A DNA stretch of 64,000 nucleotides, from positions 2,726,001 to 2,790,000 of the forward strand of contig WAEK01000001.1 in the NCBI GenBank assembly GCA_011634665.1, written 5' to 3'. Origin of the DNA: Mortierella sp. BCC40632. Taxonomy: Eukaryota; Mortierellomycota; Mortierellomycetes; Mortierellales; Mortierellaceae. A program made the position numbers and the translations under genes. Position 1 is the stretch's first letter; every line of letters starts with the position of its first letter. This document shows, one piece after another, positions 1 through 12,126 of the stretch. Below the pieces are notes generated by a model, which saw nothing but the letters and a program-made list of their open reading frames with translations, was not told the origin of the DNA and made no database searches.

Positions 1-259
1 GACGCCTGCATATTCAAGATCCATGTCGACGAGTGATGGATCTAATCAATCTCTGTTGGTGCCGCCGCACCTCAATACGAGTCGGACTCGTGATCTCTAC
101 ACACGGGGGCAGCCTCCTCCTGCGCCTTCACATTCCTCAAACAATCCATTTGCTTTAATGTCAAGTGAGAACACTGATACCTACCGAGAAATCAATGCTC
201 AACTCCGTACGGCATTTTTAGCTAGAGCAGGAATGTCCCGGCGAGATAGTATAGTATAG
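1..259 (+). CDS. C-terminal fragment of an unrecognised protein (5' end outside window)
   Basis: The reading frame is open from the first bases of the window and ends with TAG at 257-259, so this is the tail of a gene that starts upstream. The visible part, about 85 residues, is polar, rich in Ser, Asn and Pro, and looks disordered. It ends in a basic stretch with RRDS, a possible basophilic kinase site. There is no recognisable domain and no visible intron. An A-rich tract follows the stop directly (270-315), as after other genes here. I cannot assign a function. An internal ATG at 23 could start a 78-residue protein, but the open upstream frame makes a fragment more likely. Confidence 0.5.
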   Translation, partial: TPAYSRSMSTSDGSNQSLLVPPHLNTSRTRDLYTRGQPPPAPSHSSNNPFALMSSENTDTYREINAQLRTAFLARAGMSRRDSIV

Positions 260-2088
260 TGGACTGAGAAGAAAAAAAAAAAGAAAAAGAAAAAGAAAAA
301 AATCGAAAAAAAAGCAGTATTTGCACGACTATTGGAGAGTAGATCGAGAAGAAAAAGGGCTGGTCTATTTTTTTTTTTAACATTCTACACATTTGTAGAC
401 AGTTTCACTGAAATGGGAGGTAGGAGCCCCTCCCCACTATCAAAATCATGAGATCAGTTTCTATACTCGGGGAGACTATGAAAGACCCCCTCTCTTCTAT
501 TTTCTCCCCCATTCGCCTCACAAAGTTTATCTACTTTGAATTGTCATGGACTAGATTGATTAGATTGACAAGAGAGCTCTTGAATTGGTCCGTGTTACAT
601 ACATCTGCTTTGTGCTTCGCCCAAAGTAGCAAATGGTAAAGCTAGGAATGAAAACACCTCATTGACAACCACAGAGATAGAAACATACTCGAAGGGAAAA
701 AAAGAGAGGAGATGGGAGCGAAGGAGGGAAGAAAGGAAGGAAGAGAATGAAAGAGAAAAAGTAAAGAGGGGAAGAGAGTCCAATCTAGTAGAATTGGTCG
801 ATGCACTTTTGTAAAAGAGTTTGATCCGCAGCCTCATCACTTGATTTCTACACATTGAGAAACACTGCTTTGGCTATTGTTGACTCCTTTCTGTGTCCTC
901 AACTCCTTGCTGTTTTTTTTTTTTTTTTTTTTTTTTCCTTCTTGGTCAGGGCACTTAAATTAAAACACCAGCCAAAGCCCATTTCTCTAGGGGTCCCTGC
1001 AGCGGCAAAAAAAAAAAAAAAAAGCAGAAGACAAGATAGCAAGGTTATTATCGTGTATGGTGATTGTACTTTCTCTTTCTAAACTGAAATCTCTTCTTGG
1101 AAGACAGAAATGGTGAAGCAAAACGAACAGGCGCGTTTATACTTTTACCACTGAAACGCAAATTTTTGAGATCTGTGGCAATATAGTTGTATTGTGCTAA
1201 TCTTGCGAGAGTGTGTTCAAGGGTCACTCAGGGTTTCGTGTGAGAACACCAGTGAAGGTTCTTGATAGGTGTTGGTTGCTCTCTTGCAAGATAGGTCGTT
1301 CGTGTCGCAGACTTTGGGTTTCTGCAACGATTCTTTCGGCGGGTGTTGTGAGTCTTGGGGTAGGATCAGATATGTTTCGGGGCAGGATTCTGACAAGATT
1401 CGAGGTCTTTATACAATAGGGACATCGTGAAGGTCATGGAGAAGGATGTCGAGGGTATTCAGTCTGGCATATTTGTAGAGAGAGCAAGGGGGGCAGAGGG
1501 TGCTGAGGGGCATAGAAAGAGGATGAGGATGAGTAGAGAGAGACAGGAGAGAGAGAGAGTTTGCAAAGAGAGAGTTCTGATAGGAAATTTACAAAAAGCG
1601 ATTCAGCGTGTATAAAGTTCATAGGAAATGATGGGTATTACAGAGGTGTAAGTAGTAAACAACGGTAAATGGCTTGTAGCAGCTATGCGCTCATAGCGAC
1701 GATACTTTTTATTCACTCTTTCTCTCCTCCCTGCGTGAAGGGGGAAAAAGAGGAGCTAGAGATGTTCAAAGACCACAATAAGAGGGTGATCACTCCAATG
1801 GAATACCTTTGTCCGATGCCCATACAGGGGAGCAAACATCCCAAGGTTCTATGGGAGCATTTAGTTTATCCTTATCTACGTCCGGGAACAGTTTGTCAGA
1901 TCCTAGTCGTGCCGGGCCTCTGCCTAGGAGTAGGAACTGATCATGTGTGCACGTGAGGTGCTGTGGCTTTGAACTTGTTTGTGCTGTATGTCGCAGCAGA
2001 GCACAGAGTTTGTGATGGTTCTTTAGCACTGGGAATTAGTTCAGGTCGCCCTCCTCTCTTTCCATCACCCAACATCATCCATTGAACC
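260..2088. other. Intergenic, about 1.8 kb
   Basis: No convincing gene. It holds A-rich and T-rich tracts (270-315, 370-379, 913-936, 1007-1023), a GA-rich purine stretch around 690-780 and 1440-1570, and scattered short open frames without domains. The last 200-300 bases, with CT-rich sequence before the ATG at 2089, probably carry the eIF2-beta promoter and 5' UTR. Confidence 0.5.
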
Positions 2089-3891
2089 ATGTCGGCCGAA
2101 ATTGAAGAAAAGCTCGAGTCTATGGAGATTCAGGACGATGAAGTAAGGGTCTTCTGGAAGCTACGCCAACAAGCATTCTCTCCCCCTTTTCCCCGACCTG
2201 GGCCGTCTTTTTGTTCTCGAGCTTGATTTTGAGCTGAGCTCAGAGACTGCAATGAGAAACGACACGCACAGCAAAAGATGCGCGATGCATCTCTATCTCT
2301 TCTTTCTTTCTTTGCTCATCAGACACGTACTCATCAACTATTCTCCTCTCTCCTACCTTTATTATCATTATTTTTTCTTTTTTTTAAAAAAAAAACTCTT
2401 CATAGCTCGTCTTTGACCTCAGCATGAAGAAGAAGAAGAAAAAGTCAAAGAAGACCGAGGAGGAGCCTGTTGAAGAGGCCCCTGCCGATACTCAGGAGAG
2501 CGCCCCTGCTGCCGGTAAGGCTCCAATATCTCGACTCGCTTTTTTTTTTTTTGGCCTCGAAGCTCTTCTCTCTTCCAAATGGTCATGTAGTCTCAACAAG
2601 ATCCCTCAGGGTTACCTTGTTCCAGGAACGAACGCTGGTGACTCATGTTGTATATGAAATGATTTTGCAATGCTAACAAAATGAGAGGGGGTGGTTTTAT
2701 TTTTTTATTTTCCATTGATCTGACTCTTTGTGTCTCTAGACGCCGCTGAGGAGGATCCTATGGCCATGTTTGGTGAGAAGAAGAAGAAGAAGAAAAAGGT
2801 CAAGGCTGAGGTATGTGTCATTCGGTTTATACACCCTTGTGTTAAAAATATTTACCTTGTATTACAGACCTATTCAATGGAGGGTCCTGTCCCTATCCTA
2901 GACTCTCGGAGAGGGACCCTTTTGGTTTTCAACTAGATAACTAACGAAATTCCCTTTCCTTTCCCTCCCCCCTCTCTTCCCTTATGACTCGATTTGCTTA
3001 TTTTTGATATATAGGATGACTCTGGTGCTGCGCCTACCGAGGAGGGCGAGGCTGCTGCGGATGCAGGCGAGTTCGACTTTGGCGATATGAAGAAGAAGAA
3101 GAAAAAGTCCAAGAAGGTTGACTTCTCTGCATTCGAGGACGGTCAGGACCAGGAGGGCGAGGATGGTGGATCCAGGGATCCCGATGACATCTTTGCCAGC
3201 GAGGATGCTGATGCCCGCTCGGGCTCCAAGGAGGGAGGTGAGGCTGGAGAGAGCTGGATCGGCACTAACCGCGACTACACATACAACGAGGTAATGGAAC
3301 GACCTACTCTGGACTTTCTCATTCTCTCTCTCTTTCTCTTCCTTATTTCAGCAGTTACTTTTCTTTCTCGTCCTGTCCTAAAGAGATGCCCAACTCACTC
3401 CAATACCATGGCATTATTGTTGTTCATTCTGATAGCTCTTGTCTCGTGTCTTCAAGATTCTCCGTCAAAACAACCCCGAGTTGGCTGGAGAGAAGAAGCG
3501 TTACACGATCGTGCCACCCTCGGTCATGCGTGATGGCAACAAGAAGACTGTCTTTGCGAACGTTGCCGATATTTGCAAGAGGATGCATCGTCAGCCCGAG
3601 CACGTTATTCAGTTCTTGTTTTCAGAATTGGGTACCTCAGGATCGATTGACGGATCACAGCGTTTGGTGATCAAGGGTCGTTTCCAGCAGAAGCAGATCG
3701 AGGCTGTGTTGCGTCGTTACATTGTCGAGTATGTGACCTGCAAGACCTGCAAATCTCCCGACACGTTGTTGACAAAGGAGAACCGTTTGTTCTTCTTGCA
3801 GTGCGAGTCCTGTGGATCGACACGGTCCGTCTCGGCTATCAAATCGGGTTTCCAGGCCCAGACTGGCAAGCGTGCTGCTCAGCGTGCTTAA
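2089..3891 (+). CDS. SUI3: Translation initiation factor eIF2 subunit beta
   Basis: The beta subunit of eIF2, the GTPase complex that brings initiator Met-tRNA to the 40S ribosome. It binds eIF5 and eIF2B through lysine blocks and helps recognise AUG. Exons: 2089-2142, 2406-2514, 2740-2810, 3015-3290, 3436-3891; phases close to give 321 residues. Three lysine blocks ([27 protein letters not shown]) lie in the N-terminal half, each at or near the start or end of an exon. The C-terminal IF2B/IF5 domain carries GTSGSIDG and the QQKQIE helix. A C2-C2 zinc ribbon has C272, C275, C293 and C296. The start is the first ATG, giving [11 protein letters not shown]. Length and motif order match the family well (yeast Sui3 is 285 residues). 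Acidic linkers separate the lysine blocks. The gene is followed at once by a poly(A) stretch. Confidence 0.96.
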
Positions 3892-4113
3892 GCGATCTGG
3901 GTGAGTTGTTTTTTTTGTATGATCCATATCTTTTTCTTGTTGCCCAAAAAAAAAAAAAAAAAAAAAAAAAAAACAACAAATGCTAACCTCGTTTCTTTGT
4001 TATCCCGTATAAATATGTTGAACGAGTAGTGACTCTGCAGTGTGGCAATGGGGAGAGTGCAATGCAAAGAGAAGGACGAGTAATAAAAAAAATCTGTTTT
4101 TTTGTGCAAGCAG

Positions 4114-4146
<33 letters not shown>

Positions 4147-4419
4147 TAGGGGATATCGAGAGGGGGATTGATTGATTGAAAAGGCAGGGGGTGGATCGAG
4201 TCAAGTTGGAGAGAGCAAAAGAAGGGAGGGGGGGGATGGGGACTGTCTCCACAAAAATTTTCTCCAAAAAGCTAACGAGAGAGTGGGAGAGCAAGCGAAA
4301 AAAAAAAAAAAGGGCTGTGACAATCCATCCCATCCCCATCCCTATTTTTTTTTTTTTTGACACTTTTCCATTTTTCAATCCTTTTGTAACCCACGGGTTC
4401 CCAGGACGTGACATCAGCC
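3892..4419. other. Intergenic region with poly(A) tracts
   Basis: Spacer between the eIF2-beta stop and the next + strand start. It contains A-runs at 3946-3973, 4113-4142 and 4299-4311 and a T-run at 4345-4359. A G-rich purine stretch lies around 4190-4240. No gene or RNA was recognised. Confidence 0.5.
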
Positions 4420-6173
4420 ATGGACTCCTCTTCGACAACTCAAAAGCGTAAGGCATCCTCTCCCAAGCCATCTGCCGAGGTCATCTCATCAGAACATCGT
4501 GATTCCAAAAAGGCAAGAACCACCAAAACAGACAGTGCAGAGCAGCAACAACATACCAGCGGCTGTGAGGACCCTAGCTGTGAAGGATGTGCCGAGGGAG
4601 AGGTCGTTCTCCAGTTCGAGTCAACACCTAGCGCGATAGAACTCTTCCAGATGGCGCGTGAAGAGGCTGCTAAAGAAGGAGAGGATGAGAACCAGGAGGA
4701 TTCGGCAGAGAAATCCACAGGACCCCACTCTGGAATTCAGAAGCCAGGATTGTCCCGGATGGCCAAGGCCTTGTACGACAAGGCTCTTGAAGAGTTCGAG
4801 ACATTTGAAAAAGCCAATGCGCATATTGATCTCCACGACGGCGGTGAGGTGGCTCAGGGTGTGGTTGAGACCAAGATCCAACATGCAGCCTGTGTTGTGG
4901 CTGTCGGCAATGCAATGCCATCCCTGGATATGTTGGAAGAGGGCAATCGGATGTTTGAGGAGCTCCAAAAACTCACAGGCAGCCAGGGTGAGAACAAGAG
5001 CAAGGGCAAGGAGGGTGAAGGGGAGGATGAGGCCACGAAGGGACTCCAGGAGGACGGCAAATTGTTGGTTGGCTCGGGGATCGCCAAGGTTTCCTTGGCA
5101 AGAGAGCTCCGTCGCCAGGCTATTAAGGCGGCCATGTCTATGGATGAAGATGAGCAAGACCAAAATGATGCCTTTGGAGATGAAGAGACTCATCGGGCGG
5201 CTGCCACTGTCGGTAAAAGAGAGTCAGGATTGGTGCAGGAGGCCTTGAAGCGATTTGAACGGGGGTTGGGACTTTTGAAGGCCAAAGATGGATCTGTATT
5301 TGGACAAGAGTCTATCCGAGCGGCACAGGAGCTGGAAGAGTACGGAGTCGCGCTGGATTTGCAACTCAACAGTGGTAAGGCAACCATCATTTGCTTTCGT
5401 TCTTTCTTTTCCGAGAACTCAGGTTTGTTCCTGAAAAGAGACTAAGATGACATTTCACTTTTGGATTAGATTTGGCAACACAAGTTCTGGACCAGGCGAT
5501 TCAATACATTGAAGCCACTCGCAAGGTCAAGTCAGAACTGGTGGATGAAAACGCAGACGTGTTGTGTATCAAGGGATCCTGTATCTTTAGCAAAGCTCGA
5601 CTTGCGAACCACAAAGGAGATGAGGGTGAATCGAAGCGAGTCCTTGAAGAAGCGATTCAGATCTTGCTCAAGGCTGAGGAAATGCAAAACGATCGAGAGA
5701 GCGCCAAAACTCAAGAAACGGTAAGTAGAGTCCGAGGAGGGGAGGGGGGAGTTTGACTGATGTAAAGAAAGAAAGCAAAATCCGAAAGTATCTCTGACAA
5801 ACGCTTTGACCTCTAGTTGGGACAAGCCTTTATGATGACAACCGTGCTCTTGGAAGATGAGGATGCGATCATGGAGGCTTATGATAATGCTACGGAGAGA
5901 CTTTCACGAGCATTGGAGTTGAATCCTTGTAAGTGAATATCCGTTCAACCGTCGCCTATTATATCTCTCTCATCATTAATACATACACTAACGAATTGGT
6001 CAACTTGCCTCTGCCTAGTCAATGATGCTTTGCGACAACAGATTGACGCCATGCAGGCAGGCGATGAGGACGAGGGTGATGGCTATGAGGACGAATACGA
6101 GGGTGACGAAGATGATACTAGGGGTGAAGACGAGGACGAGGATGGTGGTGAAGTGGATGTTGAGGAGGCATGA
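4420..6173 (+). CDS. Acidic helical-repeat protein, possibly Ett1/Nro1 family
   Basis: Exons 4420-5374, 5470-5720, 5817-5928 and 6019-6173 join in phase to a 490-residue protein. The start is the ATG at 4420. The N-terminus is basic and Ser-rich (QKRKASSPK), with a short Cys-containing CEDPSCEGC motif near residue 50. A long region of amphipathic helices follows, resembling TPR-like repeats (for example ALYDKALEEFETFEK and RLSRALELNPFNDALRQQ), and the tail is highly acidic. Ett1 of yeast and Nro1 of fission yeast are TPR-like helical nuclear proteins of about 400 residues that affect translation termination and the prolyl hydroxylase Ofd1. The helical C-terminal repeats recall that family, but I see no diagnostic motif, so the assignment is tentative. 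It could be another TPR chaperone-type protein. Confidence 0.6.
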
Positions 6174-6418
6174 TGACTTTTTATCTATAATCGACAAATC
6201 TCCATACTTTTTTTTTTTTTTTTTTTTTTTGAATAAGGACTTGTGGTTTATGGACAATGGCTACTGCTTATTTGCTTTTCAATTCGCTCTACTTTTACTT
6301 CTCGGTTCTTCTGGTTGCCTACGTACAGTGCAGACTCTGATCCATGGTCATGCTTCCAGGATTGGTCTTAATGTGAGGAACATCCTGATCGTAGGTTGGT
6401 ACACTTCATGACGGAAAT

Positions 6419-6971
6419 TTACTGTAGGAGGGGAAAAGAGGAGCCAGAGAAGAGTAAAGTTAGTTGTCTGGTCTGGGATACAAAAGTAGCGAGTTCGGAG
6501 TGACGTTTAATGTGAAGGCAGGTATACGTACATAGCCCATGCTTGAAAGGTATTCAGCCAAGGTCTCAACGACCATGTTGCAGTTGCCCGATGCCATGCC
6601 CTCTTCGTAGTATCCAACAAGGATGGTCTTTCCGGTCTTGACGCAGCAGACACCAGTTGCACCCTAAAGTGGGAAAATGAATATACCAAAGAGCAAAGAG
6701 CAAAGGGAAAAAAAAAATTATTAATAGGAGGGACCAAAACGGGAGCGGGAGCATTGGCTCTCAAGGACTGATGGTCTTCATCCAATTTTGGGGAAAATGT
6801 CTGTTCAAGAAGGAACCAAGGAGCACTTAAGATAGTGTCGGGGTGAGAAAGGTTCAGCGAGCTCAGCTGTACGAGTCAGGTGAGGAGCACAGGTTGAGTC
6901 TGTTCCTTTGCAAGAGAGAAGGAAAGGAGGGCGCAAAGGAGGTCTTACAAGTTTGCAAGAGATAATAGAGC

Positions 6972-7007
<36 letters not shown>

Positions 7008-7957
7008 TTCCTGGATAGAGTCGCATTACGTTTCTCGTCCTTTTTTCTATGGTCGCTTGCGTCAAGCATGTGGTGCAGCGACATGCCCCCTCCCCTCTCT
7101 TTTCTTCTCCATTGGCATGCTTATCACAAGCTCCTGGTGAGGTATACGAGGCTATTATTGTTGGGAGAAGTGGTCTTGTCTAGGTCCGACAGAGACCTCT
7201 TCGGCCCAGAAGGGGCGCGTGTAGAGACTAATCCCTCCATATGACCATTGAGGCAAACCACTGAGGTAGTAGAACAGGAAGGGGGAGAGGACACTTACAG
7301 CACGAGCATAGATGATTTTATCATCATTTCTCAGAAGGACATACTTCTGGCCCTCGAGAAAGAGGCCATTGGCCTGGGCATTCCTTGCGTTATCAAAGGC
7401 GGTAACCAAATCCTTGGCTTCTTGAGCGCCGATCTGCGAGTAGATAGGTCAGGACCAAGAGACAACGGGTAGGTGGGTCAGCAACAGTAGATGGAATACG
7501 AGCGAAAGAAGGGGTGCAGACCCAAAAGCTGTGGATGCCGGATGGATAATCCCAAAAAGATTTGGTCACCAGGGGTCATCCCAGATGTGATGGAATCAAT
7601 GGCAACCATTTCTTGTTTTTTCTTTTTTCTTTTTCTTTCCCCCCTCTCTCCCTCCCTCTTTCTCTTCTTTTTCTTGTTCTTCCTCTTATCGTTCTTCCGT
7701 TGCATCAAGTCTAGCTCATTGCCATCCTGCATGCAAAACTGGGCAAAATAACTCCACAGGATTGAGAAGAAGAAAGTCTTCTAGGCTCAGGTCCAGGGGG
7801 TACAAATAGACCCGTGAACACGCGTCAGATGGAGAACAAGCATTACCTGGAATCCAGCAGAAGTAGCCCAGAGGGAACCATCGTGGCCAAAGATGGAGGC
7901 CTTTGCGACTTTCTTGGTGTTGAGGAGGTTGTCGTCAACGTATGATTGCCAGGACAT
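6419..7957 (-). CDS. PFY1: Profilin
   Basis: A small actin-monomer-binding protein that promotes nucleotide exchange on G-actin and feeds formins through poly-proline binding. Exons on the minus strand: 7957-7847 (37 codons), 7433-7299 (45), 6663-6532 (44), and a final exon holding only the stop TAA at 6421-6419. The total is 126 residues, exactly the length of yeast profilin. It begins [12 protein letters not shown], the classic profilin N-terminus with aromatic residues of the poly-proline site, and ends YLSSMGY as profilins do. The last intron (6531-6422) has a GTACGT donor and CTACAG acceptor. Without that splice the frame would run 23 further residues that do not look like profilin. A TATAAAAG box lies 76 bp upstream. 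The gene converges with the Ett1-like gene (245 bp between stops). Confidence 0.97.
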
Positions 7958-8032
7958 GTTGTATGATGGGGTTGGTGATGGTAGTAGAAATGGTGATGGT
8001 GAAGTAAAAAAGACAACCGTGGAACAACGGAG

Positions 8033-8040
8033 CTTTTATA
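8033..8040 (-). promoter_or_regulatory. TATA box of the profilin gene
   Basis: The minus strand reads TATAAAAG, a perfect TATA consensus, 76 bp upstream of the profilin ATG (7957). That leaves a 5' UTR of roughly 40-50 nt. A strong core promoter suits a highly expressed cytoskeletal gene. The distance is seen; transcription initiation is inferred. Confidence 0.6.
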
Positions 8041-8586
8041 TCGGCTGTCCCACAGCAAGAAAAAGAAGTGAAAAAAAAAATCGACGTCATCATTGAGTTG
8101 GGGAGCGTGAGCAACCAACTGGCACGTCAAGTGACGGCCACCACATGCGGGAACGCGTGCTTTCTGCGCCAACACGCACTCCTTACCTAGTGCAGACCGC
8201 ACAGTGCCGACTATGAGGCCCTGCATTTTTCTGTATGCGTGCTTCAGGATTGTAAGGAGTTAGCAATTGGACAGCGCCTGGACACCAGTAGCTGGGTCAG
8301 ATCCACAAGGTACAAGCGTACGGTTCTAGGGACGGATACCACGCAAGGATCAGACAAAGCGGCAGCGAAGCAATCCTCTTGGCCTCTCGTCCCAAAGAGA
8401 AATGCCTGTTAATGCCTTCTCTGTTCCGGTCTGCCCGGGAGTGCGAGTATGGCAGCGGTGCGTCAACTTGCTCCGTCGCCAAGCTCCAAGCACGAGATCC
8501 CTTGGGGCAACCTTGTCTCTGGAATCATGCTGTTCCGGAAAAGACTACGTACCGAACTGACCAGTGTACTCAGGCTCAAAGCTGGC

Positions 8587-8589
<3 letters not shown>

Positions 8590-8633
<44 letters not shown>
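8590..8633. repeat. Poly(T) run of 44 nt
   Basis: An uninterrupted T homopolymer in the divergent intergenic region upstream of the PAXBP1-like gene. It is one of the longest homopolymers in the window, and its length in the assembly may be unreliable. Confidence 0.9.
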
Positions 8634-8794
8634 CTCAGTCCAAGGACTTCCGAGTGGTGGGGGGCCAGCAGAGGACAATGAACTATGGACCCTGGCGAAG
8701 CCACCACATTCAAGCATTCGAGTGAATGCGACCGTTCACATGAGTTGCCCTCTGCTCTGTCTGGCGGATCACATCCATCCCATACCATAAAGAA

Positions 8795-11700
8795 ATGTTC
8801 TCCCCAAGGAAACACAGGAACATCCGGAAGAAGGTCGACGCTGAGGATGTGGACCCTGTCGCAATGGACATGGACGAGACGACAGACACCGCCACTCCAA
8901 CTGCCGGATCGACATTAGACACTAAAAATGGTAAGGCTTGGACGAAATAGGTCGACCCAAGAGGCCAACACTGCCAACAATCACAGAGCATCAGAGAATG
9001 AAAGGAGAGGCTAACTAGATGTTTTTATTGACATTATGTTATTTCTGGTCATTTTCGTAAAGGCACCCCTGACAGCTCTACAAAAGTCAAGAAGGTCAAG
9101 AAGAAGACTGCCAGCACGGTTCTAAGTTTTGGTGATGAAGAACAGGTACGCAAAGACCAAATTATTGGATCAAGGTGGAACCAGTTCGACGGATACCTGT
9201 CCACAACTCAATGGAAAAGCGACTAACGCTCAATCAAATCCTCTTGAACTATTTGCATGCGAGCCAGGACTCAGAAGAAGCCTTCAAAGTTAAGAAGAGT
9301 TCAGCCAGTAGACGACTCGCACAGGGCAAAAGCAAAGATACAGCTGCAGTATCGGAAACGCTCTCCGTCGTTGGATCGTCGGTCATTGCCAGTAGAGCAA
9401 CCTCAGGAAATTCTACTTCATACAGTAAAGAGGCACTAGAAGAACTCAGAAAGTCAACTATGTCAACCACACCCTCGACTCGATATCAGTCCGATCGGAA
9501 TCAGTCCGAGGATAATTTTGCCACGCCGTTAGGAGGTATGTGCAGTTTGCCTACAGGGCATGATCCTACAATCGACTATCTACAAGTAGGCAATTATTCT
9601 AACAGGCCCGTGCTATATCTTTTGGTGTTATCCCTACGCTCTTCACCAGCACCTACCATTATACCCGATGCACAGGCTATTCACCTTGCTAAGAAGAAGC
9701 GCGAACAGATGAGGCTAAGGAACGATGCAATGGAAGAAGAATTTATTGCATTAGCTGGCGGTGATGACAATACGGTAATAAGCGTGCAGAAATGGCATTT
9801 CAAGCTATGTCAAATGTTTTAGTTAATGGCGATTGATGTTTTTACTAACTATGGACGATGATAATTCTACTAAAAGATTGTAGAGCAGCGAGACGCGAGA
9901 CTGGTACGAGAGGAGGATGATGATTTGGACGATGGAGAAGCAGGTAACAGACAGACAAACGACTCCTATGCTAATTTATGAAATGATTCACTGGATGCGA
10001 TTATTGAGAGCAGAAGATATTAACTCGTGCCATTGTGGTACTCTTATTTTTTATTTATTTTTTTCCAGATCTTGAAAAGGTTATGGGCGACAAACTAGCA
10101 CTCGGATCTAAAGCACAGCGGCTGGCAGAGAAAAATCGCAGAGATGAGCGTCGGGAGATGATTGAAGACATGTAAGCGGAAGCGAGTAGAACTCACTGCT
10201 TTGGTATTCGCTTTGGTATTGCGTTATGTCTACGTTTACTAACATCTTTTCTCTCTATCCTCACGGCGTAGGATTGAGGATGAAGAGGAAGAGGAAGAGA
10301 CACGGGAGTGGGAGCTGCAACAGATCAGAAATGCTGGCATCATCAAGCACGGGCCAAAGAAGGCTCGAGAGTCGCGTCCAGCAGTCCCTGTCCACAGGAA
10401 CATTGCATGTAAATGGCTTTCTTATCGAATTTTAAGCTTGTCTTGTCTGAGCTTTGCTGGATAAGTGCCTAATCTCTGTTTTTGATGGTCTTTTCCCTTC
10501 CTAGTTCCCGCAACCGGCCCTATTCCTACGATGTCGGATGTAAAAAGGCGACTGGAGAGCCAGCTTAGGAATCTACGGGAACAACATTCTATGCATTTGT
10601 CTCAACTGAGCCAGATTCGCAGGGAGGAGGCCGATATTGCACTTGGTGCCGTGGATGCTGAAGAGGCAATGTCCAAAGCTAGCAACCGATATACGTTTTT
10701 TCAAGAGTTGCGGTCCTATTGCCGAAATCTGGCCGCATTTTTTGAAGAAAAGTTTCCGGATCTGGAAAAGATTGAGAGTGACTACCGAAGCTTACTTGTT
10801 CGACGTACAAAGCAAGTGTCTGAAAGGCGGAAAGGCGACATGAAGGATGACCTTTCAGAGTTTGCTAGAGTAGAGGACGATACTGGTTCCAGATCGAATG
10901 GAGCTCAAGACAAACCCAAGCAGGAGTTAGATGAGTTTGGAAGAAGTGTTAGTGGACCTGATCCTGCTGCCGCCAAGAGACGAAGACAGACCGAAAGAGA
11001 ACGACGTGGAGCACTAAGGAACGGGCACAAAACGGATCGCCCGACGCCATCTAGTAGTTCCGAGGTTCATGATGGCCTCGCCACTGATGATGACCTTGGT
11101 TCAGGGGATGGCCGAGAGTTTGACGAGATCATGTCTAAGCTTGAGGATCGCCGCAGAGATCTTTTCAGCGATGTTGGCGAAAACTTTCGGAACCTTGAGG
11201 CCGTCAAGCGCCGATTCCAAGCCTGGAAATCAGAGTACCACACAGATTACAAAAAGGCGTATGGAGGACTATTACTGCCTATGGTCTTTGATTTCTTCAT
11301 TCGACAAGAGACGTGTTTATGGAGTCCGTTCAAAGAGCAACAGGATATTTCAGAGCACTCTTGGAATAAGGTCGTGTCTTCCTACACTGTTGTTCATTCA
11401 ATGTCCACCCACATGTACGACGACGATTCTGACAAAGAAGAAGACGAAGACGAAGAGGATATGGACAAGGATCTTATCAGCAAGGTTGTGGCCAAAAGCT
11501 TGTGTCCTTCCGTGACCAACTTAATCCGAGATCGAGCACTTGATCTGTATTCGGCGAGCCAGACAAGGTGTTTCATGAAAACCTTGGATCACCTCCTAGA
11601 TTATGTTGAAAAGTCAAACCACAAGATGGAGCAACTTTTAAAGGCAGTACTCGAGAATGTACTTGAGACAGCTCAGGCACACCGCGATCAGTTCATCCAG

Positions 11701-12126
11701 GCGGCCCAGCCCCTGACACCACGACCAATTCTAACGGCTCGAGGCCTAGATTCAAGAGAGCGATACCTATGGAAAAGTATTGGACTGTTCAGGAACTTGA
11801 TGATGCTCCGCCGATTCCTACCTTCTGCTTCAATCGATGCGCCAGTTGTAGATGGCCTCTTGCATGACTGTATTCTCCGACTAATGGAGGGCGATGACAA
11901 GGACACTGTAGCCAAGTATCAGATGGTAAGTATTTTTACAATAAGACCGTTGTCCCAGCTATTCCATCGGACTTGTGTCGTCTGGATGCTTTTGAGTCAA
12001 CTCTGATGTTAACAACTCGTGCACCCCTGACTGTCCACCCACTTTTAGATTTTCCACGCATTACCACACGATATTCGATCACAAGAGCGCCATCTAATGA
12101 TAGACCGAATGGCCAAGAACATGTAA
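8795..12126 (+). CDS. PAXBP1: GC-rich sequence DNA-binding factor-like protein (PAXBP1/GCFC; Ntr2-related N-terminus)
   Basis: Nuclear protein of the GCFC family. Relatives act in pre-mRNA splicing and spliceosome disassembly (human PAXBP1, plant ILP1, with an N-terminal part related to yeast Ntr2). Exons: 8795-8930, 9063-9145, 9268-9535, 9650-9774, 9886-9943, 10069-10171, 10272-10408, 10505-11925, 12049-12126; phases close to 802 residues. Family marks are VLSFGDEEQ and FKVKKSSASRRL near the N-terminus, TIIPDAQAIHLAKKKR, REWELQQIRNAG, then IPTMSDVKRRLE leading into a coiled coil. The large exon 8 carries the GCFC domain, including a segment near its middle with an acidic insert (DDDSDKEEDEDEED). 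The C-terminus ends in a helical exon (IFHALPHDIRSQERH). The start is MFSPRKHRNIRKK. The known name 'DNA-binding factor' is historical; a splicing role is more likely. Confidence 0.9.

Larger units (their letters stand above)
7958..8794. other. Divergent promoter region, profilin / PAXBP1-like
   Basis: Shared upstream region of two divergent genes. It holds the profilin TATA box (8033-8040) and a CRE-like GACGTCAT around 8083-8090. A 44-nt T-run lies at 8590-8633, between the two promoters. No gene was seen. Confidence 0.5.
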
